Below, piece by piece: positions 1 through 10,167 of a DNA stretch of 64,000 nucleotides; within the stretch, counting starts at the first letter, position 1, and the number at the start of each line of letters is the position of its first letter. Made by a program: the position numbers and the translations under genes. Where the stretch lies: positions 186,001 to 250,000 of the forward strand of contig CAVXCD010000002.1 of assembly GCA_963760225.1 (NCBI GenBank), read 5' to 3'. The notes under the pieces were generated by a model. It was given only the letters and a program-made list of their open reading frames with translations. It did no database searches and had not been told where the DNA came from. Source of the stretch: 13-2-20CM-66-19 sp963760225. GTDB lineage: Bacteria; Pseudomonadota; Gammaproteobacteria; Steroidobacterales; Steroidobacteraceae.

Positions 1-1
1 C

Positions 2-382
2 ATGCTGCACTCACCCGGCTTCGAGGTGCGCCCGTTCTTGGAGATCGTGGACATCGACGGCATCGCCTACTCGCACTACTTTCAAAACTCGAAGTCGAAG
101 GGTGCCATCGGCGGCTCAATCGACAACCGGCTCAACAAGATTGGCCGCAGCTTCGTAGCTGGTCACGAGCAGGGATTCCTGTACGGCTGCAAGCAATTCC
201 CAGGGAGACTCACGCGGCACGGTCTCGTGGCCGGCAGCTTCTACCTGCACGACGAGAGTTATCGCGGCCTGCAGTCGAACGGCGAATGGCGCGGGATCGT
301 CGTACTCAACGAGGCGCGCGACGGCGGCAACTACGACGTGATGCCACTCTCGATGGATTATCTCAGACGGCGATTCTCGTGA
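2..382 (+). CDS. Phage-type calcineurin-like phosphoesterase, C-terminal part (partial)
   Basis: An open frame of 126 codons starts at the window edge and is probably the tail of a longer gene. The C-terminal half carries motifs I associate with phage metallophosphoesterase-like proteins: AGHEQGF, then GSFYLHDESY, WRGIVVLNE and a terminal DYLRRRF. The His in AGHEQ would be a late metal ligand of the calcineurin-like fold; the N-terminal ligands would lie outside the window. The stop TGA (380-382) overlaps the GTG of the next small gene. Function is inferred by family resemblance only; another phage structural or DNA-metabolism protein is possible. Confidence 0.5.
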   Translation: MLHSPGFEVRPFLEIVDIDGIAYSHYFQNSKSKGAIGGSIDNRLNKIGRSFVAGHEQGFLYGCKQFPGRLTRHGLVAGSFYLHDESYRGLQSNGEWRGIVVLNEARDGGNYDVMPLSMDYLRRRFS

Positions 383-489
383 GCGTACGAACATGGATGC
401 GCTCACTCAAGCGACTGCTTCGTAGACGTCCCCGGCGGCGAGCCGACCGGGACTTCGACCTGAAGCACCGTAAATCAAACGACGACTAA
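379..489 (+). CDS. Small, very basic hypothetical protein
   Basis: A 36-codon frame begins with a GTG that overlaps the preceding stop (GTGA), suggesting translational coupling. The product is strongly basic, with an arginine cluster (LLRRRPRRR) near its middle, and ends just before the Shine-Dalgarno of the next gene. No family is recognised. Such mini-proteins are common between late phage genes, but this could be read-through coding noise, so confidence is low. Confidence 0.3.
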   Translation: MSVRTWMRSLKRLLRRRPRRRADRDFDLKHRKSNDD

Positions 490-501
490 CAGGAGATTCA
501 C

Positions 502-762
502 ATGACGATGTTACGTTGGGTTCGAGTCGATGCCGACAAGGTGCCGGGCACCACGGTACCGCTCGCTACGATTGAGCCCTGGCGGCAGACCGGCATGGGC
601 TACGTGAAAGAGATGACACAGTCAGCGTTCTACAAGCTGCAGGTTGGCATCAAGAACGAGACCACGGGCAACGTGGAATGGTCCGATGTCGAGATCGGCA
701 CAGAGCCGACAACGCCGGTGACAAGGTTCATTGGCGGCAAGGCCGTGAGGACTGCGGCGTGA
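502..762 (+). CDS. Hypothetical phage-type protein, 86 aa
   Basis: An ATG at 502 is preceded by AGGAGA at 491-496, a good ribosome binding site. The 86-residue product is acidic to neutral, without membrane segments or cysteines, and is rich in Thr and Val, suggesting a small beta-rich soluble protein. It forms a tight cluster with its neighbours: its TGA (760-762) overlaps the GTG of the following gene. I do not recognise the family. Phage context is inferred from the neighbours. Confidence 0.5.
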   Translation: MTMLRWVRVDADKVPGTTVPLATIEPWRQTGMGYVKEMTQSAFYKLQVGIKNETTGNVEWSDVEIGTEPTTPVTRFIGGKAVRTAA

Positions 763-989
763 CATCCGAAGCCCTCATCGCCATCGTGCAGCGCGCACTC
801 CTGAGCGGCCTGCAGCGACATGGCAAGGCACAGTGGGGGATCGTTGTCGATGTGCCGCAGACGGCGGCGCGCGGCGACTACGCCAAGGTGACCGGTTACT
901 TCGGCCTCGTGGACGTCGCGCAGGACATCGCGGCTGCGGTCGAGGCGGCGCTGCCCAAGCCGTGCCAGTGTGATCGTGGCAACACCTGA
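759..989 (+). CDS. Hypothetical protein, 76 aa, translationally coupled
   Basis: The GTG start at 759 overlaps the preceding stop as GTGA, the same coupling seen at 379. The 76-residue product begins TSEALIAIVQRALLSGL, a likely amphipathic helix, and ends in a Cys-containing tail (KPCQCDRGNT). A short inverted repeat, CCTGAC at 985-990 with GTCAGG at 1001-1006, lies across the stop codon and could be a weak terminator for the + strand cluster. No function can be assigned. Confidence 0.45.
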   Translation: MTSEALIAIVQRALLSGLQRHGKAQWGIVVDVPQTAARGDYAKVTGYFGLVDVAQDIAAAVEAALPKPCQCDRGNT

Positions 990-1028
990 CATCAGAACAG
1001 GTCAGGCGGCCGCGGGGGCCAGATGAGG

Positions 1029-1235
1029 CTAAGACTTACAAAACCTATCGATGCACAGCTTCGCCTGCAAGAGGTTCGGGGCCAAACAATCGTGCTTGTT
1101 GTTCGTCATTGCTGGATCAGGATTAGGAATCCAGATAGCCAGATAGCCCTTGCTGTACTCCACGCTGACGCCGCGCTCCGCGGCATACGCGATCAGGTCG
1201 TCCAGCTCCTGCGTAGTGGGCTGCCAGTGGGGCAT
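1029..1235 (-). CDS. Hypothetical protein, 68 aa
   Basis: A 68-residue frame on the minus strand, convergent with the small phage-type cluster. A purine-rich AAAGAG sits a few bases upstream of its ATG. The product starts MPHWQPTTQELDDLIAYAA, an amphipathic helix, and continues with a protein-like composition (Trp, Asn, Cys present) unlike frame noise in GC-rich DNA. No family is recognised. It may be a small regulator of the element. Confidence 0.4.
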   Translation of the reverse strand: MPHWQPTTQELDDLIAYAAERGVSVEYSKGYLAIWIPNPDPAMTNNKHDCLAPNLLQAKLCIDRFCKS

Positions 1236-1270
1236 AGGCTCTTTGTATCTGTCGCGACGCGCGCTCCAAT

Positions 1271-1298
1271 CTCAGCAGCGCTTGGCTATACTGCTGAG
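1271..1298. repeat. 8-bp inverted repeat in the small-gene promoter region
   Basis: CTCAGCAG (1271-1278) and CTGCTGAG (1291-1298) form a perfect inverted repeat around a 12-base centre. It lies upstream of the minus-strand gene at 1029-1235, and a TATAGC hexamer on that strand falls inside the centre. The layout suits an operator over a promoter, or an RNA hairpin. Confidence 0.4.
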
Positions 1299-1359
1299 GG
1301 GCCGATTATCCGGTCTGATTGCGGCGTCGATCCCCTCGTCCTCTGCTCATGGTCCAGTT

Positions 1360-1944
1360 TTACTGATACTTGTCTTCCTGGTGCTTCGGAAGCTTGATGT
1401 CGTCCTCAAAGTTTTTTCCGTATTGGTCGATGAGGGCGCGAATGACGGTTTTGGGTCTTTCAAGAATTTGATCCGGATCAGTCGTGATTTGACCCTGCCA
1501 GACTTCGAGGGGGTCTCCTTGCTTTTCTGATTCCTGGCTTAGAAGCGAAAGGACGATGTCGCCGTAGGTTTCCGTTTCATTTTTGGTGTGAGTGCTTCCC
1601 ACGCCGAGAACTCCGCCCCGGAGCCCCGAGGCAAACGCCACCCCATGCGACGTGGTGCCGGTAACCACAGTCCTGTCATCGCGACCGACAATGACTACCC
1701 ATTTCGCGTGATCAAAATCCACCAGATTGAAGCCCTCGGCTTCCAATTCCCGCTTTACGAGCGGAAGCATTTGGCGGTCCTGAATTGTGCTGTTGACTCC
1801 TGCAGTCGCAAAAACGGGATCGGCCTTAATAGGAACATACGCGGGGTCTTCACGAGTTATGAGTTTGGCATTGAAAGAGCACGCTGACAGTATTGTTCCC
1901 AATAGGAGCGCAGGCACTACTTCAAGCTTTCGGTTGATCGCCAT
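1360..1944 (-). CDS. Predicted lipoprotein of the integrative element
   Basis: The ATG at 1944 is chosen because it follows AGAAGGA and because the resulting N-terminus is a classic lipoprotein signal: MAINRKLE, a hydrophobic stretch, then the lipobox LSAC with Cys22. The frame stays open 32 codons further upstream, but that part lacks signal-peptide logic. The mature protein of about 173 residues has an alternating beta pattern (WVVIVGRDDR), a Gly-rich patch (GLRGGVLGVG) and a C-terminal helix. It faintly resembles DUF4136-type lipoproteins, though I would not insist on it. No neighbour suggests a role; it is probably cargo (morphogenetic) of the element. Confidence 0.6.
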   Translation of the reverse strand: MAINRKLEVVPALLLGTILSACSFNAKLITREDPAYVPIKADPVFATAGVNSTIQDRQMLPLVKRELEAEGFNLVDFDHAKWVVIVGRDDRTVVTGTTSHGVAFASGLRGGVLGVGSTHTKNETETYGDIVLSLLSQESEKQGDPLEVWQGQITTDPDQILERPKTVIRALIDQYGKNFEDDIKLPKHQEDKYQ

Positions 1945-2201
1945 GGTCCGATGTTCCTTCTCTATCGTGTCGCGAAGCGGCGCATACACTTGTCGCAGGC
2001 TAATCACAAGGAACAGTAGAATCTGCGCAATGTGTTGCAAGCGGCACCGGCTCTGATGAGAGATGGATCACGCAATTGCAACGCGAAAGGGATCACGACG
2101 CCCAAGACGAGTCCCCTGACTGGAGCGAAATCGTCTACCTTGGGCTCGCGTCGCGCCAGTTCTGGCGGATCGAAGACTGACGGGGCGGGCGGGGACGTCC
2201 C

Positions 2202-3344
2202 TTATCCGGCCGCCGCAGCCAGCCGTAGCTGGTCGAGGTAGTCTGACCACTTCTGCAGCATTTCCCTGCGTTCAGGGATTCGCTCAGATCGGTCGTATAT
2301 GCTGGCGACCTTGTTGTTCGAGCCGCGTCCGCTTTGTAGCTCGACCAGCGCGCTGTCGTAATGCAGCTCTCCGTTTATGAGGGTAGACGCCGAAACGCGA
2401 AACCCATGCGCGGTATGTTCGTCACGCGAGCAGAATAACGAGAGCGCTACGTTGAGTGTGTTCTCGCTGATCGGGCGAACGGATCCACGCGCCCCAGGAA
2501 ATACGTACCGGCCCGCGCCGGAGTGCTCGTACTGCTGCTTCAGAATCGTCAGCGCTTGGTGTGACAGCGGCACCAGCAGCGGCTTGTTGTTCTTGCGCCC
2601 GGCGGCGGGGATGGTGATCTCGGCCTTATCAAGGTCAATCCATTTCCATTCCAGCTTCTGCAGCTCGCCCGGTCGCAGGAACACGTGCGGAGCGAGACGC
2701 AGTGCCGCCGCCACCTGCGGCAGTGTCCGGCGCACCGTCAGGTCGTACGACTGGATGAACACCAACAGCTGTCCGAAGCGCTTCGGGTCCGTGATCCCAG
2801 CGGTGTGCTCGACCTTCGGCGGCTTCTTGACGACGCCGGCCAGCTCCGACGCCGGAATCGGGTTCGTGGTGATGTACCGCTGCGTCTTGGCGAACAGCAT
2901 GATCTTGACGGCCAGCCCCTGGCAGCGGAACGCCGTGTCGCCGTAGCGCTTGCGGATCTGCTTGAGCACGTCCACGACGTCGTGCCACGTCAGCTCGGCG
3001 ATCTGCTTGTCGTAGAGGGGCGCGAGGTGCTGGAACCGCTCGCCACGGGCCTTGAGCGTTGCGGGCCGCAGCTCGTCCTTGGTGTGCTCGAAGTATTCGC
3101 GGGCAACCGCGAGGAAGGTGCCACGCCTGGGCGTTGCCGGCGGCGCTGGCGTGACAGGGACGGGATCGACTGGCGCAGGCACCACCCCATTTCGCCGCGA
3201 GCGCCTCGCGGCGGAGTGGCGTGCCTTGGCCTCTTTGTGGCACGTCGGGCAGATCCGGTTTCCCTGGGTGTTGCGTCGCTTCTCGACGTCCGGGTGCCGG
3301 GTGCAGTAGACCGGCGACGAGGCGGCCGGCGGTGGGACGTTCAT
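2202..3344 (-). CDS. int: Tyrosine recombinase / integrase
   Basis: A 380-residue site-specific recombinase of the P4-like class. Catalytic residues visible: Arg224 in LRPGEL, a basic strand after Arg250-Lys251, His313-x-x-Arg316 in HGFR, and Tyr350 followed by DRSERIPERR. The usual second His/Trp, normally in a LAH-like motif a dozen residues before the Tyr, is not in place; this one reads ELQSGRG. The N-terminus is unusual: Cys14-x-x-His17 and Cys32-x-x-Cys35 could form a zinc knuckle, followed by a Pro-rich linker and the core-binding domain from about residue 75. The gene points away from tRNA-Leu(GAG), whose 3' end lies about 110 bp from its start and is the likely attachment site. It should insert and excise the element. 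Confidence 0.9.
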   Translation of the reverse strand: MNVPPPAASSPVYCTRHPDVEKRRNTQGNRICPTCHKEAKARHSAARRSRRNGVVPAPVDPVPVTPAPPATPRRGTFLAVAREYFEHTKDELRPATLKARGERFQHLAPLYDKQIAELTWHDVVDVLKQIRKRYGDTAFRCQGLAVKIMLFAKTQRYITTNPIPASELAGVVKKPPKVEHTAGITDPKRFGQLLVFIQSYDLTVRRTLPQVAAALRLAPHVFLRPGELQKLEWKWIDLDKAEITIPAAGRKNNKPLLVPLSHQALTILKQQYEHSGAGRYVFPGARGSVRPISENTLNVALSLFCSRDEHTAHGFRVSASTLINGELHYDSALVELQSGRGSNNKVASIYDRSERIPERREMLQKWSDYLDQLRLAAAAG

Positions 3345-3379
3345 GGGTCGGTGCCTGACGGATCCGCGCCGACATAGGC

Positions 3380-3419
3380 GGGATAATGCTATTATCCCTG
3401 AAGGGATAAGGTTTATCCC
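3380..3419. promoter_or_regulatory. Four GGGATAA boxes upstream of the integrase
   Basis: GGGATAA at 3380-3386, TTATCCC at 3392-3398, GGGATAA at 3403-3409 and TTATCCC at 3413-3419 make two nested inverted pairs; the central part TATCCCTGAAGGGATA is a perfect palindrome. They lie between the integrase start (3344) and the tRNA 3' end (3456). They could be operator sites of the element's repressor, excisionase or integrase arm sites, or both. The local A+T content is well above the surroundings. Confidence 0.6.
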
Positions 3420-3455
3420 ATGAATAAGGTCTTAGGAATCAGAGGGTTCAAATTT

Positions 3456-3540
3456 TGGTGCCGACGGTCGGATTCGAACCGACACGCCTTGCGGCGCTAG
3501 CCCCTCAAGCTAGTGTGTCTACCAATTCCACCACGTCGGC
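3456..3540 (-). tRNA. tRNA-Leu (anticodon GAG)
   Basis: A full cloverleaf reads on the minus strand from 3540 to 3456. The acceptor arm GCCGACG pairs with CGTCGGC, the anticodon arm CTAGC-TTGAGGG-GCTAG gives anticodon GAG, there is a long variable arm as in tRNA-Leu, the T-loop is TTCGAAT, and CCA is encoded. It lies downstream of secG on the same strand, the conserved pseudomonad position. Its 3' end borders the integrated element and is the presumed attB. Confidence 0.95.
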
Positions 3541-3611
3541 AACATTCATTAAGGATCCGCTGCAGCCCGCGCCACCCGCGCAGACCAGGAAGCCTGCAGC
3601 GCACCGCGCCG

Positions 3612-4025
3612 TCACTTCGGCGCCGGTGTCGGTGCGTTGGCCGGAGTCGGGGCGCTCGCCGGTGCCGCCGCGGGCGGCGCTGCGGCCGGCGCCGGCTGCG
3701 GTGGCACGCCGTTGCCGCCGAGCGGTGCGCCGCTGCCCGGCTTCACCGGCGCGGCCTCGTCGAGGATGGTCTTCTGCGCGGCGGCCTCGGTGGTGCGCGT
3801 GCCCATGTAGGCGAGCGCCAGGCTGTTGATCATGAACACCGCGGCAAACACCGCGGTGGCGCGCGACAGCGCCGTGGTCGCGCCGCGCGCGCCGAACACC
3901 GTTCCGGAGGCACCGGCGCCGAAGCCGGCGCCGGCTTCCGCGCCCTTGCCTCGCTGCAGCAGCACGAGACCAATGATGGCGAACGCCGAAATCACCTGCA
4001 CCAGAGTCAAGATCGTGCGCAACAT
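3612..4025 (-). CDS. secG: SecG, protein translocase subunit
   Basis: Inner-membrane subunit of the SecYEG translocon that assists SecA-driven export. Two membrane segments are clear (about residues 4-23 and 53-75), separated by the family signature LLQRGKGAEAGAGFGAGASG. The C-terminal third is a long Ala/Pro tail, longer than in E. coli SecG and probably disordered. The ATG at 4025 is preferred because SecG proteins normally start just before the first helix; a GTG at 4037, directly after the tpiA stop, would add four residues and has an AAAGG upstream. It is the last protein gene of the glmM-tpiA-secG run and precedes tRNA-Leu. Confidence 0.93.
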   Translation of the reverse strand: MLRTILTLVQVISAFAIIGLVLLQRGKGAEAGAGFGAGASGTVFGARGATTALSRATAVFAAVFMINSLALAYMGTRTTEAAAQKTILDEAAPVKPGSGAPLGGNGVPPQPAPAAAPPAAAPASAPTPANAPTPAPK

Positions 4026-4037
4026 CGGAACACTCAC

Positions 4038-4796
<759 letters not shown>

Positions 4797-4998
4797 GACT
4801 GACCTCGGGCGGGCCTTGCTGCAGGGCCGCCCACCGGTTTTCAAAGGGCGCGGGATGATAGCGATGCGAGGGGGGTGACGCAACGCCACCCACTGCTGCT
4901 CAGACTCAAGCCCGGGCGCGGCGAAAAAAGCCGCGTTCCTGGGCCGCCGTACCAAGCCTGGTTATCCCCCGCAGCGGCGTGGCGCGCCGGCGAGCGGC

Positions 4999-6333
4999 TC
5001 AGGCGGCAATGTTACGAATGATGTCGGCGAGCTCGGTGGCCGCGGTGCGCGTCTCTGCCTCGTCGCGCCCTTCCACCATCACCCGGATCACCGGCTCGGT
5101 CCCTGACGGGCGCAGCACCACGCGGCACTCGCCGTCGAGACGCTGCTCGATGCGCTGCACCGCCGCCTGCACGGCCGGGACGCTCGCCGGATCGAAGCGC
5201 CGCGACACCTGCACGTTGAGCAGCACCTGGGGGAACTTGCGCATGCCGGAGGCGAGCTCCGCCAGCGAGCGGCCCGAGTGCTTCATGACGGCGAGCACCT
5301 GCAGGGCGCTCACCAGGCCGTCGCCGGTGGTGGTCTTGTCCAGGCACAGGATGTGACCGGAGGTCTCCCCGCCGAGCATGCCGCGCAGTTCGCGCAGCAT
5401 CGACAGCACGTAGCGATCGCCCACCGCCGCGCGGCGGAACTCGATGCCGGCGGCGCGCAGCGCGATCTCCAGCCCGAGATTGCTCATCACCGTGCCGATC
5501 ACCGGTCCGTGCAGCGTGCCAGCCGCGTGCTGTGCCCGGGCGATCACGTAGAGGATCTGGTCGCCGTCGACGATGCGACCGAGATGGTCGACCATCACCA
5601 GGCGGTCACCGTCACCGTCGAGCGCGATGCCCACGTTGGCGCGCACCCCGGGCACGGTGAGCTGCAGCAGCGCCGGCGCCATCGAGCCGCAGCCGTCGTT
5701 GATGTTGCGCCCGTTGGGCGAGCAGCCGATCGGCACGATCTCTGCGCCGAGGTCGGCGAGGATGCGCGGACCGACCTTGTAGGCCGCCCCGTTGGCGCAG
5801 TCGATCACGATCTTCAGACCCGACAGGTCGGTGCCGGGCGGCAGCGTCGAGGCGCAGAACTCCTGGTAATGCGTGCGCGAGCGATCGGCGCGCGTGGCGC
5901 GGCCGAGGTTGCGCGAGGCGCGCGTCAGCGGCGCCTGCTCGAGCTCGGTCTCGATGCGCTCCTCGAGCTCGTCGGAGAGCTTCGCGCCGGAGGCATCGAA
6001 GAACTTGATGCCGTTGTCGTCGTAGAGGTTGTGCGAGGCGCTGATCACCACGCCGAAATCGCAGTTGAAGCGGCGTGTCATATAGGCGATGCCCGGCGTC
6101 GGCAGCGGGCCGATGAGCATGACGTTGACCCCCGCGGCGACGAAACCCGCCTCGAGCGCCGATTCGAACATGTAGCCGGACAGGCGCGTGTCCTTGCCGA
6201 TCAGCACCGCCCCGCCCTCCGGCGCCAGCACGCGCGCCGCGGCGCTGGCCAGCTGCAGCGCAAAATCCACCGTCATGGGGTGCTCGCCTACCCTCCCCCT
6301 GACTCCGTCGGTGCCGAAATAGCGTCGCGCCAT
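4999..6333 (-). CDS. glmM: Phosphoglucosamine mutase
   Basis: Converts glucosamine 6-phosphate to glucosamine 1-phosphate for UDP-GlcNAc, feeding peptidoglycan and lipopolysaccharide synthesis. Length 444 residues, typical. Ser100 in ISASHN is the phosphorylated residue, Asp239-Asp243 in DGDGDR bind Mg2+, GGETSGH is the sugar-binding loop, and RPSGTEP near the C-terminus binds phosphate. It lies 8 nt after folP in the conserved ftsH-folP-glmM order, so it is very likely cotranscribed. Confidence 0.97.
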   Translation of the reverse strand: MARRYFGTDGVRGRVGEHPMTVDFALQLASAAARVLAPEGGAVLIGKDTRLSGYMFESALEAGFVAAGVNVMLIGPLPTPGIAYMTRRFNCDFGVVISASHNLYDDNGIKFFDASGAKLSDELEERIETELEQAPLTRASRNLGRATRADRSRTHYQEFCASTLPPGTDLSGLKIVIDCANGAAYKVGPRILADLGAEIVPIGCSPNGRNINDGCGSMAPALLQLTVPGVRANVGIALDGDGDRLVMVDHLGRIVDGDQILYVIARAQHAAGTLHGPVIGTVMSNLGLEIALRAAGIEFRRAAVGDRYVLSMLRELRGMLGGETSGHILCLDKTTTGDGLVSALQVLAVMKHSGRSLAELASGMRKFPQVLLNVQVSRRFDPASVPAVQAAVQRIEQRLDGECRVVLRPSGTEPVIRVMVEGRDEAETRTAATELADIIRNIAA

Positions 6334-6341
6334 TTAGTCCC

Positions 6342-7172
6342 TCACCGCCCGCCTTGCACGGCTGCCACCACCCGCAGCGCATCCACCGTCGGCGCCACGT
6401 CGTGGGCGCGTACGATGCGCGCGCCACCCAGGGCTGCGACCACCGCGAGCGCCACGCTGCCGGCGGTGCGCTCGCCGGGTGCGCGCTGCGTCAGTGTGCC
6501 CAGCATCGACTTGCGCGACAAGCCAACCAACACCGGCAGCCCGTCGCGCGCCAGCTCGCCCAGGCGGCGCAGCAGCGTCAGATTGTGCTCCACGGTCTTG
6601 CCGAAGCCGAATCCGGGGTCGATCACCAGGCGCGTGTCGGCGATCCCGGCCGCGCGGCAGGCCGCCGCGCGCGCGGCGAGGAAGGTGCGCACCTCGGCGA
6701 ACACGTCGGCGTACTGCGGGGCGAGTTGCATGGTGCGCGGCTCGCCCTGCATGTGCATCAGGCACACGGCGCAGCCGCTGGCGGCCGCCGCCTGCAGCGC
6801 GCCCGGCGAGCGCAGCGCCTGCACATCGTTGATGAGGCCGGCGCCGGCGGCGGCCGCGGCCTGCATGACCTCGGGCTTGCTGGTGTCGACCGAGATCACC
6901 GCCGCCGTCGCCGCCGCGAGCGCCGCGATGACGGGAATCACGCGCCGCAGCTCCTCCGGCGCGCTCACCGGCTCAGCTCCCGGGCGCGTCGACTCCCCGC
7001 CGACATCGATGAGCGCGGCGCCCGCGCCAGCCATCGCCAGGCCGTGGGCAACGGCCGCCTCGACGCCGGCGAACCGTCCGCCGTCGGAGAAGGAATCGGG
7101 GGTGACGTTGAGCACGCCCATGACCACCGGGCTGCTCAGGTCGAGCGTCTTATCCGCGCAGCGAAGCAGCAC
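6342..7172 (-). CDS. folP: Dihydropteroate synthase
   Basis: Condenses p-aminobenzoate with 6-hydroxymethyl-dihydropterin diphosphate in folate synthesis; the sulfonamide target. Family motifs appear in order: GVLNVTPDSFSDGG (pterin and phosphate loop 1), DVGGESTRPGAEPVS (loop 2), SVDTSKP, INDVQ, DPGFGFGKTVEHN and the final RAHDV. The start is GTG at 7172, 21 nt after the ftsH stop, with no strong Shine-Dalgarno, so a start a few codons later cannot be excluded. Length 276 residues is normal. Confidence 0.96.
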   Translation of the reverse strand: MLLRCADKTLDLSSPVVMGVLNVTPDSFSDGGRFAGVEAAVAHGLAMAGAGAALIDVGGESTRPGAEPVSAPEELRRVIPVIAALAAATAAVISVDTSKPEVMQAAAAAGAGLINDVQALRSPGALQAAAASGCAVCLMHMQGEPRTMQLAPQYADVFAEVRTFLAARAAACRAAGIADTRLVIDPGFGFGKTVEHNLTLLRRLGELARDGLPVLVGLSRKSMLGTLTQRAPGERTAGSVALAVVAALGGARIVRAHDVAPTVDALRVVAAVQGGR

Positions 7173-7193
7173 CGGCGGCGCGGCTGGTGGACG

Positions 7194-9101
<1,908 letters not shown>

Positions 9102-9149
9102 GGGCTTGCGTCCTTTCCGCGGTGCGTGCGCACGGCGGGTAAAAAGAAC

Positions 9150-9776
9150 CTACACCAAGCGGTACTGCATGGCCAGCAAATAGCTCTCGGGACTGCGCGA
9201 ACGCGACGCGAGGGGCTTCATCAGCTTCACTTCTGAGAACTTGCCGCGCGCGGCCTGAAGCAGCTCCTTGAACCCGGCGCCCTGAAATACCTTGATCAGG
9301 GCGCTGCCCCCCGGCTTCAAGACTCGCTCGGCCATGGCGAGCGCGAGCTCGGCGAGGTACATCGAGCGCGGCTGGTCGATGACGTCGACCCCGGACAGAT
9401 TCGGCGCCATGTCCGAGAGCACCAGGTCGACCCCGCGCGCGGGCAGCAGGGCCAGGATCCGCTCGAACACCTCGTCCTCCCTGAAGTCGCCCTGCACGAA
9501 CTCCACGCCGGCAAGCTCCGCCATCGGCAGCAGGTCGGTGGCGACCACGCGGCCCTTCGCGCCCACGCGCCGCCTCGCGTACTGGCTCCACGCGCCCGGA
9601 GCGGCGCCGAGGTCGAGACACACCGCACCGGGGTGCAGCAGGTGAGCCCGCCGGTCGATCTCCTCGAGCTTGAACACCGCCCGCGAGCGCCAGCCGGCCG
9701 CCTGGGCACGCTGCACGTAGGGGTCGGCGAAGTGCTCCTGGAGCCAGCGACCGCTGCTGCGCGAGCGGCGCGTCAT
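9150..9776 (-). CDS. rlmE: 23S rRNA (uridine 2552-2'-O)-methyltransferase RlmE
   Basis: Heat-shock-associated methyltransferase that modifies the A-loop of 23S rRNA late in 50S assembly. The 208-residue protein shows the catalytic tetrad Lys36-Asp121-Lys161-Glu197 and the SAM motif LDLGAAPGAWS (53-63). The gene is 48 nt upstream of ftsH, its usual partner, and divergent from yhbY across a 50-bp gap. Confidence 0.97.
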   Translation of the reverse strand: MTRRSRSSGRWLQEHFADPYVQRAQAAGWRSRAVFKLEEIDRRAHLLHPGAVCLDLGAAPGAWSQYARRRVGAKGRVVATDLLPMAELAGVEFVQGDFREDEVFERILALLPARGVDLVLSDMAPNLSGVDVIDQPRSMYLAELALAMAERVLKPGGSALIKVFQGAGFKELLQAARGKFSEVKLMKPLASRSRSPESYLLAMQYRLV

Positions 9777-9828
9777 GACTTCAGGCCGACCCTGCCGCGC
9801 ATAAGTTCCTCACCCTTACAATGTGCCG

Positions 9829-10167
9829 ATGCGAACCGGCGGTCCGGACACTGCGGCGCCTGCCGCTCCCGAGCTCTCCGAAGGACAGCGCCGGCATCTG
9901 CGCGGCCTCGCGCACGCGCTGCGGCCGGTCATACGGCTCGGCAGCGCAGGCGTCACGCCCGCGGTCGCCGCCGAGACCACGCGCGCCCTGCACGATCACG
10001 AGCTCATCAAGGTGAAGGCGCCCGGCGGGGACCGCGGGGCGCGCGATGAGCTGTTCGCGGCGCTCGCGCGTCAGACCGGCAGCGCCCTGGTGCAGCGTAT
10101 CGGCAACGTCGCGGTGCTCTATCGTCCTCGTGCCGATCTCCCGCGCATTCTCATCCCCGACTCTTAA
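9829..10167 (+). CDS. yhbY: CRS1/YhbY-type RNA-binding protein
   Basis: Small KH-like RNA-binding protein associated with pre-50S ribosomal particles. The family core is clear: LRGLAHALRPVIRLGSAGVT, then HELIKVKAPGG, and the terminal GNVAVLYRP. The ATG at 9829 is used; an in-frame GTG lies at 9823. A TACAAT hexamer at 9817-9822 ends directly before these codons, so a leaderless transcript is possible if it is the -10 box, though I see no good -35. Its TAA stop shares the palindrome TTAA with the convergent greA stop. Confidence 0.92.
   Translation: MRTGGPDTAAPAAPELSEGQRRHLRGLAHALRPVIRLGSAGVTPAVAAETTRALHDHELIKVKAPGGDRGARDELFAALARQTGSALVQRIGNVAVLYRPRADLPRILIPDS

Larger units (their letters stand above)
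1..3455. mobile_element. Integrase end of an integrative element or prophage at tRNA-Leu
   Basis: Everything from the window edge to the 3' end of tRNA-Leu(GAG) looks like one end of an inserted element. It holds a phage-type phosphoesterase fragment, tightly packed small unknown genes with GTGA stop-start overlaps, an isolated lipoprotein and a tyrosine integrase next to the tRNA 3' end, the usual position for an element using that tRNA as its attachment site. The housekeeping block beyond the tRNA follows the pseudomonad order; in pseudomonads the next genes on this side would be rimP-nusA, which are absent here. The far attachment repeat must lie left of the window, so the element's size is unknown. 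Boundaries are inferred from gene content, not from a seen att repeat. Confidence 0.7.

Noticed and set aside
10..3455. Complete prophage within the window
   Set aside because: No capsid, portal, terminase or lysis genes are seen; only one end of the element is present.
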